A DNA stretch of 29,616 nucleotides from DATFWC01 sp045801465. GTDB lineage: Bacteria; Pseudomonadota; Alphaproteobacteria; Rhizobiales; Xanthobacteraceae. The stretch is from assembly GCA_045801465.1 (NCBI GenBank), contig JBJMSU010000029.1, positions 1 through 29,616 on the forward strand. Reading direction: 5' to 3'. Made by a program: the position numbers and the translations under genes. The notes under the pieces were generated by a model. That model did not search any database. It saw only the letters and a list, made by a program, of their open reading frames with translations, and was not told the origin of the DNA. This document shows positions 23,366-29,616 of the stretch, in pieces; within the stretch, counting starts at the first letter, position 1, and each line of letters begins with the position of its first letter.

Positions 23366-23833
23366 ATGAGCGCCACCGGCCTCGACGTGTTCGACAAGAC
23401 GCTGCAAACCACCAATACTTGGCTCGACGAGATCATGGCCGAACTGGGCCCTGATCGGCAGGTTGCGTGGCACGCCCTCGGCGCCGTGCTGCGAGCCTTG
23501 CGCGACCGCCTCCCGCTCGGGCTTGCCGTGCATCTCGGAGCGCAATTGCCGCTGCTCGTGCGAGGCCTCTATTACGACCAGTGGCGGCCGACCCCGGACG
23601 TGTTGAAACAACGGTCGGCGGAGGAGTTCCTCGAGCACGTGTCGGAGGGTTTGGCCAACATCCGGCCGGTCAATTCCCGCAAAGTCACGCAGACGGTGTT
23701 TCAGGTGCTGAACCATTACGTCGATCCAAATCAGGTGGAGAATGTGCGCGCGGCGCTCCCCGAGGCGGTGCGTGCCATGTGGCCGATCGGCGCTGCCGTG
23801 GGTCACGGGGGTCGTTTCGAGCCCGCGGCCTAG
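23366..23833 (+). CDS. DUF2267 domain protein
   Basis: 155 aa. Soluble all-helical protein with the layout I associate with DUF2267: TLQTTNTWLDEIMAEL, then AWHALGAVLRALRDRLPLGLAVHLGAQLP (residues 35-63), LVRGLYYDQWRP, and two further helices ending in NVRAALPEAVRAMWP. The function of the family is unknown. The ATG follows GGAGGGCGAAC, a strong ribosome site. It is preceded by an EcfG-type promoter and followed, 80 bp later, by a two-CBS-domain gene. DUF2267 and CBS genes often neighbour each other in bacterial stress loci, which fits a role in a general stress response. No transmembrane segment. Confidence 0.88.
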   Translation: MSATGLDVFDKTLQTTNTWLDEIMAELGPDRQVAWHALGAVLRALRDRLPLGLAVHLGAQLPLLVRGLYYDQWRPTPDVLKQRSAEEFLEHVSEGLANIRPVNSRKVTQTVFQVLNHYVDPNQVENVRAALPEAVRAMWPIGAAVGHGGRFEPAA

Positions 23834-23913
23834 CTTATTCACAACTGGCGTCGTGCCGACCCGGCGGGCGAACGGGCCCGCCAGGAGTCGTCAAGCATCC
23901 GCAGGAGGAAACC

Positions 23914-24372
23914 ATGCAAGTCAGCGAAGCCATGAGCCGCAACGTCAAGCTCGCCAATCCCAATCACTCGATACGCGAGGCCGCCTGCATGATGGCGGAG
24001 ATCGATGCCGGCGTGCTGCCGGTCGGCGACAACGACCGTTTGCTCGGCATGATCACCGATCGCGACATCGCCATCCGCGCGGTTGCGGCCGGCAAGTCGC
24101 CGGATACGCCGGTGCGCGAGATCATGAGCGCGGAGGTGAAATACTGCTTCGAGGACGATGATCTCAATGAGATCGCGCAGAACATGGCGGATATCCAGCT
24201 GCGCCGGCTGCCGGTGTTGAACCACGACAAGCGTCTGGTCGGGATCGTCTCCCTCGGCGACATGGCTTTGACTGACGGTCCGGTCAACGCCGGCAGCGCC
24301 TTGTGCGGAATCTCCGAACCGGGTGGCCCCCATTCGCAGTCCATCGACGGAGCAAGGGCGCGAGCTCGTTGA
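23914..24372 (+). CDS. Two-CBS-domain protein
   Basis: 152 aa. Tandem CBS domains at about 8-60 and 72-125. Sequence hallmarks are VSEAMSRNVKLANPNHSIREAA, then AGVLPVGDNDRLLGMITDRDIAIRAVAAGK for the first. REIMSAEVKYCFEDDDLNEIAQNM and LRRLPVLNHDKRLVGIVSLGDMAL mark the second. CBS pairs form a Bateman module that binds adenine nucleotides (AMP, ATP, NAD) to sense energy state; free-standing ones act on unknown partners. The ATG at 23914 is chosen for its AGGAGGAAACC ribosome site and the normal N-terminus; the frame is open upstream. The tail after residue 125 is Gly/Arg-rich and unlike the domain. Probably co-transcribed with the DUF2267 gene from the EcfG-type promoter. Confidence 0.92.
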   Translation: MQVSEAMSRNVKLANPNHSIREAACMMAEIDAGVLPVGDNDRLLGMITDRDIAIRAVAAGKSPDTPVREIMSAEVKYCFEDDDLNEIAQNMADIQLRRLPVLNHDKRLVGIVSLGDMALTDGPVNAGSALCGISEPGGPHSQSIDGARARAR

Positions 24373-24447
24373 CAACGCTGCTGACATCGCGAGCCGTCGC
24401 GCTATCCAGCTTGGCAAAGTCTGGGTTGGTGCCCGCTGCCGGATCGT

Positions 24448-27400
24448 TCACGCAACGTCGTGGGCGGCGGGAACCGGGCGCCAATTCAGCTCCTCGAGCA
24501 GCGTGCGCGCCGCGACGAGGTCAGGCGTGTCGAACCCCTCGGTAAACCAGCCATAGATCGGCGCCAGGAAATCGCGCGCGGCATCGCCTTTTCCCTGCTG
24601 ATGCCATTGCTTGGCGACGTCGGTCGCGGTCCGCAGTTCCCACAGCTTGGCGCCCTGCTCCCGCGCGGTCGCCAAGCTCGATTGGAGGAGAGCCATTGCG
24701 TCGTCCGGGTCGCGCGCCGTGAAGTGCGACTGCAGGCGCATGATTTCCGCCATATACCATTGCTCGCCGGTGATGGCGGCGAGCTCGGCAGCACGCTCGA
24801 GCAGATTGACGGCGCCGGCGCGATCTCCGTGCTGGCCCCGCACCTCGGCGACGTTCGCCATGAAGAACGGCAGCAAGGCCCGGTGCCGACCCGAATCGAG
24901 CTGTTCGAGACATGCCTGCACGCGATCGAGCAGCGAGGGGTCGCGGCGCAGGTCGGGTTGCGACCAGGCATGGAAAATGATGGCTTCGCGGGTGCCTTTG
25001 AACGTCTCGTATTCGGCGTTGATCTGTAACAGCCGGTTATAGAAATCGGTCGCGCCGCGCCGGTTCTTCTGCATCATGCACTGGACACAGGCACGGCGCA
25101 GACCCAGGACAAGGCTGATCACGTGGTTCAAGCTTTCGGCATGCCTGACGCCCTTGAGGCACGCGGCGGCGCCTGAATCGGGATACCCCAGCGCGGTCAA
25201 GCAAATGCCGAGCATGGTATTGAGCGAGACGGTCTGATCCCGCGCCGTCGCGCCGGACCTGGCATTCCGTTCGAATGCGGCGAGCACAAGCTCCATCTCG
25301 TCGCGCGCGTCCTCGAATCGGCCCACCAACAGGTTTGCCCGCAGGCGCGACTGGCGCGCCATCAACAGGACCTCGGGGTCTCCGGTCCGCGCGCCGATTT
25401 CGTCCAGCTCGCCGGCGTAACGCAGAATCTGCTGCGTTTCGGAGTGGGTGAAGGCGTAGTTGAGCACGAGCCCGTCATAGATCCGGGGGAGCTGTTTCGT
25501 TTCGCCAAGTCCCAGGCAGAGCTCACGCGCGCGCTGGAAAACGCCACGCACATCCTCGCTGCCGGAGCCATGGCAATCGATGAGCGCGCGCCCCAACGCC
25601 ACCTGCAGATCGAGCTCGCGCCGTTGACGCTCTCCGGAATCCGGAAGACGTTCGAGTTGCGCCAGCGCCTTGCGCAGATGGGCGACGATTTCGGTCAGCG
25701 CAAAGCGGCCCGTCGCCTGTTGCGCCGCTTTTTCGTAGTACGCGATCGACCGCTCGGGGGCTCCCCCTTCGGCGAAATGCCAGGCAACCAGCTGTGGCTC
25801 GCGCGCGGCGCCGACGACATCCTGCTCGAGCACCTCGGCGAGACGCAGGTGGATCGCCCGCCGGCGGTCGCGCAGCATGGAGGCATAGGCGGCATCCTGG
25901 ACCAGCGCGTGCTTGAACGTATAAAGCGCGTCGGGCGGCTCCCCGCGCGCGATAATGACGCCAGCCTGGATGAGTTCGCCGAGCGCATGTTCCAGCTGCG
26001 GGGCCGGAAGGTTGCTCACGCCCTGCAGCGATTCGAACGAGAACTCCCGTCCGATGACCGCCCCCGTCTGCGCCACTTCCTTGCCGGTGGTGAGGCGGTC
26101 GAGACGTGCCATCAGCGATGCCTGCAGCGAGACCGGAACGGCATCTGCCGACAGCGGTGGTCCATGCCTGTCGAGGGGATCGGGCGTGGGTCCCGACGGC
26201 GCCGCATCGAGCACCGTTCTCGTCAGCTCCTCGATGAACAGCGGGACGCCGTCGGCATGGGCGACGATGCGCTCGGCAACGTCCTCCGGAAGCCGCCGAT
26301 CGCCGGCAAGATCGGCCACCAGGAGGGCCGCCTCGCGGCGATCGAGCCCATTGAGGACCCGCACGGTGACATGCGCACGCGCCGCCCAGGAGGGCTGCAG
26401 CTCGGGGCGGCTGGTGATGACGAACAGGACCGGGAACTGGTCCGCCGTCTCGATCACGAGGTCCAACAGCTCACGCGTCGTGGGATCGGCCCAGTGGATG
26501 TCCTCGAATACGACAACGATCGGCGTCTGCCGCGCAAGCACGCGGAAGTGCTTGAGCAGCACGGCGAACGTGCGCTCCTTGCGGCGCAGCGGCGCCAAGC
26601 TCTCGGAGACATCGCTGGTCACGCCCGGGATCGAGAGCAGATCGGCGATGGTGGCGACCTCGCGTTCGGACAGGGCGTCGGGCACCAGCACGCTGCGCAG
26701 CTTGTCCCATCTTGCCGCCGCCGAGTCGCCGCGCTGAAAGCCGGCGCTGCGTTCGAGCTGCCGGATCACCGGATGCAGCGGCGTGTCCTGATAGTAAGGC
26801 GAGCAGAGAAAGCGCAGCCCCGCACGCGGCCTGTTGCCCAGCTCCTGGTCAAGCGCCGCGATCAGACGGGATTTTCCCATCCCGGGCTCGCCGGACAACA
26901 GCAAAACGCGGCCGGCGCCGCTCTTGGCCTGCTCCCAGCGACGCAGCAGCAGCTCCAATTCGTCGCCGCGGCCGACGAGCGGCACCTGTTTCGACCGTAG
27001 CGCCTCGAATCGGCTGTCGATCGCGCTCTCCGCGATGACCGCCCAGGCGCCGACCGGCGCTTCGATGCCCTTCAACTTCACTGCACCGAGATCGCGATAT
27101 TCGAACAGGCCGCCCGTCAGCCGGCGGGTGGTTTCGGCGATCACCACCATGCCGGGCTCAGCCAACGTCTGCAGACGGGCGGCGAGGTTCGGCGTGTCGC
27201 CGACGACGGCCGTCTCCAACGACGACCCGGAACCGATGAGATCGCCGACGACGACAATTCCGGTCGCAATCCCGATGCGGGCATTCAGGGTACCCGCAGG
27301 CCCGGCGACCGTGTGAAGATGGCTCACCGCCTTGACGATCCCAAGGCCGGCATGCGCGGCCCGCTCCGCGTCGTCTTCGTGCGCATGCGGATAACCGAAA

Positions 27401-27786
27401 TAGACCAGCACGCCGTCGCCGACATAATGCGCGACGAAACCGTCAAAGCTGGCAACCACGCTGGCGACGCAGCCATGATAGGTGGAAAGAACTTCGCGCA
27501 GGTCTTCCGGATCGAGTCGCGCGCCGAGCGGCGTCGATCCGACCAGGTCGGCGAACATGACAGTAAGTTGACGGCGTTCGGGCAGCGGAGCCGTCGCGGT
27601 GGCGGAACGGAGCGGCTGCGCCGCGGCGGCGGCGCTTCCCATCGCGGCGCCGCATTCGCTGCAAAACCGCTTCCCCGCGGGATTCTCGCTGCCGCACGCT
27701 TTGCACTGCCACGGCAGTGGGGAGCCGCAATCCCCGCAGAATTTCTTGCCTTCGGCGACCTGGGCCCCGCAACGCGGGCAAATCAT
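24448..27786 (-). CDS. Class III adenylate/guanylate cyclase with zinc ribbons, AAA ATPase and TPR repeats
   Basis: 1112 aa cytoplasmic signalling protein. N-terminal double zinc ribbon (C3, C6, C17, C20; C28, C31, C42, C45). Class III cyclase domain 70-250 with metal-binding D80 (FADLVGST) and D124 (YVGDGVLVYFG), and the transition-state N200/R204 pair in VGDTPNLAARL. An AAA/AfsR-type ATPase follows, with Walker A GEPGMGKS (299-306) and Walker B VVVFEDIHWAD (424-434). The C-terminal half is a helical, TPR-like solenoid. Catalytic residues are intact, so a cyclic nucleotide product is expected, probably cAMP. I start at the ATG at 27786, where GAGG lies ten bases upstream and the protein opens MICPRCGAQV; a longer frame adds 37 residues. 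Its TPR end points towards the convergent CBS gene, 75 bp away. Regulating ligand and partner are unknown. Confidence 0.92.
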   Translation of the reverse strand: MICPRCGAQVAEGKKFCGDCGSPLPWQCKACGSENPAGKRFCSECGAAMGSAAAAAQPLRSATATAPLPERRQLTVMFADLVGSTPLGARLDPEDLREVLSTYHGCVASVVASFDGFVAHYVGDGVLVYFGYPHAHEDDAERAAHAGLGIVKAVSHLHTVAGPAGTLNARIGIATGIVVVGDLIGSGSSLETAVVGDTPNLAARLQTLAEPGMVVIAETTRRLTGGLFEYRDLGAVKLKGIEAPVGAWAVIAESAIDSRFEALRSKQVPLVGRGDELELLLRRWEQAKSGAGRVLLLSGEPGMGKSRLIAALDQELGNRPRAGLRFLCSPYYQDTPLHPVIRQLERSAGFQRGDSAAARWDKLRSVLVPDALSEREVATIADLLSIPGVTSDVSESLAPLRRKERTFAVLLKHFRVLARQTPIVVVFEDIHWADPTTRELLDLVIETADQFPVLFVITSRPELQPSWAARAHVTVRVLNGLDRREAALLVADLAGDRRLPEDVAERIVAHADGVPLFIEELTRTVLDAAPSGPTPDPLDRHGPPLSADAVPVSLQASLMARLDRLTTGKEVAQTGAVIGREFSFESLQGVSNLPAPQLEHALGELIQAGVIIARGEPPDALYTFKHALVQDAAYASMLRDRRRAIHLRLAEVLEQDVVGAAREPQLVAWHFAEGGAPERSIAYYEKAAQQATGRFALTEIVAHLRKALAQLERLPDSGERQRRELDLQVALGRALIDCHGSGSEDVRGVFQRARELCLGLGETKQLPRIYDGLVLNYAFTHSETQQILRYAGELDEIGARTGDPEVLLMARQSRLRANLLVGRFEDARDEMELVLAAFERNARSGATARDQTVSLNTMLGICLTALGYPDSGAAACLKGVRHAESLNHVISLVLGLRRACVQCMMQKNRRGATDFYNRLLQINAEYETFKGTREAIIFHAWSQPDLRRDPSLLDRVQACLEQLDSGRHRALLPFFMANVAEVRGQHGDRAGAVNLLERAAELAAITGEQWYMAEIMRLQSHFTARDPDDAMALLQSSLATAREQGAKLWELRTATDVAKQWHQQGKGDAARDFLAPIYGWFTEGFDTPDLVAARTLLEELNWRPVPAAHDVA

Positions 27787-28025
27787 GCGAACCGATCCTC
27801 GACGATGGCCCTCGAGCTCCTCATCCGTAAGAAAGCACGGCTTTGCATCGAGAGCAATTCGCGCGAGGCCGGCGTTCGAGGCGGCCGATGCGCTCAACGC
27901 GACATAATCTGCTTGCCCACAACCTTGTTTCGGTTAAGCTGATTTTGTCACGATCTCGATGGGCACCGAATTGTCAAACGCTGGGGGCTGCGTCGGGACT
28001 GCAACGACGGCGATTGGGGGAACTC

Positions 28026-28166
28026 ATGAGCACGACCGTGAAGTTACTGCGCCAACTCGACAAGACTATGAAGCAGCTTTCAGATCACCATAAGAAAAAG
28101 GGTAAGCGGCCGAGCGCCAAGAAAAAGAGGAAGTCATCGGCAAAGGCGGCCGCGAGCTCGCAATAG
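28026..28166 (+). CDS. Small Lys-rich protein (46 aa)
   Basis: 46 aa. Starts MSTTVKLLRQLDKTMKQLSD and ends with a cluster of Lys, Ser and Ala (HHKKKGKRPSAKKKRKSSAK). The first half forms an amphipathic helix with heptad-like Leu/Met spacing. The second half is strongly basic and probably disordered, as in small nucleic-acid-binding proteins. A GGGGGAA site lies a few bases before the ATG. The frame is open further upstream, but that part translates to an unstructured Arg-rich run and is unlikely to be used. I recognise no named family. It lies 18 bp before the P-loop gene on the same strand, so they may be co-transcribed. The 239 bp between the cyclase start and this gene holds no other feature I can see. 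Confidence 0.6.
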   Translation: MSTTVKLLRQLDKTMKQLSDHHKKKGKRPSAKKKRKSSAKAAASSQ

Positions 28167-28184
28167 CTCTACGCTATCGCCACG

Positions 28185-29213
28185 ATGAAGGGCGTGACGC
28201 TCGCCGCGGACGTGAAGAAAACTTCGGTCTTGCGGCGGCTTCCGCCCTTCGCCTCTCTCCGCTACCGCAAGGTGCCCGCCGCCGAGGGCGACGTCTGCAC
28301 GTTTGCGTTGCCTCCCGACGCCGCGCCGCTCATCGTGGAGGCCTGTTCCGGCCGTGCCATGACGCTGGCGCCCGGCGACGCCTTTCTCGGCACGCCGGCC
28401 CATCGTGAATCGACCCGGTGGGTCGTGGGCGACATTCCGGCTGGCGGGCTCGCTCCCGGCCGCACTTACTGGATGCTGGCAGATTCGGGACTGGTCGGCG
28501 CGCTGATCGGCGACTCGCCACGGGAAAAGATTCATCTCGGCCAGATCAAATATCTCGGCGCCGTCTCCGACGGCGATGGACGGACTTTGAACATCCGTCA
28601 GTTCGCCGCCCGTGTCGACGGCGATTTTGCCGATCATGGCGCGCCCGTCATCCTGCTCCTCGGCACCTCGGCCGAGGTCGGCAAGACGACCGCCGGGATC
28701 GCCGTGCTGCGCGCGTTGCGAAAGCGCAGGTTTCGCACCGTGGTCGCGCTCAAGGCGACCGGCACCTCGTCATTGACGGAGCTCAACACATACCTGGATT
28801 TCGGCGCCACGCGCGCGTTCGACTGCGTCGATGTCGGCCTGCCGACCACATATCCGTCCGGGCGCAAAGGTATCGCTCGCCCGTTCGACCAGGCACTGGA
28901 CAATTGCTTGTCGCTTGCGGCCGATGCCGTGCTGGTGGAATGCGGCGGCGATATGCTCGGCGCCAATGTACCGGTCTTTCTCGAGCGTCTGAAGCGCAGA
29001 CGCTCTCGCCCGAAAATCATTCTTGCGGCCGCGGATGCGTTTGGCGCGCTCGGTGCAAAACGAATGCTCAAGGAGATGGGGCTCGCGGTGACCCTGATCA
29101 CCGGCCCGTGCACCGACACTCCGACTCTCAAGCGACGCGTAGAGGACTTGTGCGGGGTACCGGCCACCAACGCGACGCGGGAGGAGATCCACCACGATCT
29201 GATCTCAAGCTAG
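28185..29213 (+). CDS. P-loop NTPase-like protein related to DUF1611
   Basis: 342 aa. The C-terminal part is a P-loop domain: Walker A LLLGTSAEVGKTTAG (157-171), a switch-like segment VVALKATGTSSLTELNTYLD (186-205), and VLVECGGDMLGAN (249-261) as probable Walker B. About 150 residues with no recognised motif come first. The size, the P-loop near the middle and the GTSAxVGKTT form resemble DUF1611, whose best-known member acts in D-glutamate/N-acyl amino acid catabolism (DgcN), and more distantly dethiobiotin synthetase-like enzymes. The expected dgcA epimerase partner is not next to it. Reaction unknown; I would not name it. The ATG has no strong ribosome site. Confidence 0.75.
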   Translation: MKGVTLAADVKKTSVLRRLPPFASLRYRKVPAAEGDVCTFALPPDAAPLIVEACSGRAMTLAPGDAFLGTPAHRESTRWVVGDIPAGGLAPGRTYWMLADSGLVGALIGDSPREKIHLGQIKYLGAVSDGDGRTLNIRQFAARVDGDFADHGAPVILLLGTSAEVGKTTAGIAVLRALRKRRFRTVVALKATGTSSLTELNTYLDFGATRAFDCVDVGLPTTYPSGRKGIARPFDQALDNCLSLAADAVLVECGGDMLGANVPVFLERLKRRRSRPKIILAAADAFGALGAKRMLKEMGLAVTLITGPCTDTPTLKRRVEDLCGVPATNATREEIHHDLISS

Positions 29214-29616
29214 TACAGCCGCGCGGCAATGCGTGCTCCGCAGGATGGGCAAATTCGCCTGTCGTAGCGCTGCACGGTCGGCGAGCCGCCATAAGGCCAG
29301 GGAACGGTGCGATCACGAATTTGCCCACCATGCACCGTTGAGATCGCGCGCCGTTGCCAACCTGCGGAGTCAGGACTTCCGCTCGCCTGTATTAGGGCGT
29401 GTACTCATAAATCGCGACTGTGCGGCTGACGTCCGCTTTGCCCCCGAAACCAGCCAATTAGCAGACTGTCTCGGCAGGTCCGAGTCGTGCCAACAGCGGA
29501 CCTTGCCGGCCGAGCAGAGCCTCGGCGTCGTTAACGTGTATCCGCTCCCAATCGGATGTTGCGACGATCAAAAGCCGCACTCACTCGAGCACGACGGCCT
29601 TCGCATTGTCACCTGA
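29214..29616. other. Noncoding tail with repeats; no convincing gene
   Basis: About 400 bp after the P-loop gene. A 127-codon plus-strand frame runs to the window end, but its translation has no domain-like composition and crosses the inverted repeat, so I do not call it a gene. The stretch around 29395-29460 (GGGCGTGTACTCATAAATCG and following) resembles, from memory, a dispersed repeat common in Bradyrhizobium-like genomes, which is often mis-annotated as short proteins. Confidence 0.55.
29246..29327. repeat. Inverted repeat TGGGCAAATTCG
   Basis: TGGGCAAATTCG (29246-29257) and CGAATTTGCCCA (29316-29327) are perfect 12-bp inverted arms with 58 bp between them. A second pair, AACGGTGC (29303-29310) and GCACCGTT (29332-29339), interleaves with the first. 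The arrangement suggests a dispersed intergenic element rather than a terminator. Confidence 0.65.

Noticed and set aside
25444..27000. 518-codon plus-strand frame within the cyclase gene
   Set aside because: Antisense shadow; the minus strand encodes Walker motifs and TPR-like repeats across the same bases.
29233..29616. 127-codon frame to the window end
   Set aside because: Crosses an inverted repeat and a probable dispersed repeat; composition is not protein-like.
1..29616. CRISPR arrays, tRNA genes, integrases, intact insertion sequences
   Set aside because: No regularly spaced repeats, cloverleaf-like segments, or recombinase/transposase motifs were found on either strand.

Overview
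The window is about 29.6 kb of GC-rich, tightly packed chromosome from an alphaproteobacterium, most likely a member of the Hyphomicrobiales (Bradyrhizobium/Xanthobacteraceae-like). The grounds are protein flavour (PlsY, DprA, TopA, RNase R), an SOS operator of the alphaproteobacterial form GTTC-N7-GTTC, and a promoter matching the EcfG general-stress consensus GGAAC-N16-CGTT. No tRNA, rRNA, CRISPR array, integrase or intact insertion sequence was seen.

Layout. (1) 1-3198, minus strand: a membrane fatty-acid desaturase with a long C-terminal extension, a possible 38-aa membrane peptide, then an apparent operon of an NmrA-like NAD(P)-binding protein, a secreted cupin and a DUF4331 protein cut by the window edge. 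(2) 3451-8238, plus strand: housekeeping genes plsY, dprA and topA. (3) 8528-11402: a LysR regulator divergent from a three-gene cassette (isochorismatase-fold hydrolase, SnoaL-like protein, F420-type NADP oxidoreductase). (4) 11410-11576: two inverted copies of a long-stem hairpin repeat with compensated base changes. (5) 11892-18141, plus strand: a run of a metal-cupin dioxygenase-like protein, a four-rhodanese-domain protein, a DctA symporter, a TAXI solute-binding protein and a GMC oxidoreductase. (6) 18219-19507: SOS box and dinB-type translesion polymerase. (7) 19660-23218: a small lipoprotein (minus), then rnr and a Nudix hydrolase. (8) 23304-24372: an EcfG-type promoter followed by DUF2267 and two-CBS-domain genes. 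(9) 24448-27786, minus: a large zinc-ribbon/adenylate cyclase/AAA/TPR signalling protein. (10) 28026-29213: a tiny Lys-rich protein and a P-loop protein related to DUF1611; the last 400 bp hold repeats and no convincing gene.

The plsY-dprA-topA series normally continues directly into rnr in related genomes. Here rnr lies 12 kb further on, so 8.2-20.2 kb looks like accessory DNA placed inside a conserved housekeeping cluster. The hairpin repeats, and a possible decayed copy near 19540, lie inside that block.

The most interesting candidate system is the 11.9-18.1 kb run. Thiol dioxygenase-like and rhodanese proteins share a 4-bp overlap and are followed by a C4-dicarboxylate-type symporter, an unpartnered TAXI binding protein and a GMC oxidoreductase. 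This would fit uptake and breakdown of a sulfur-containing organic acid; that function is inferred from gene content and order only.
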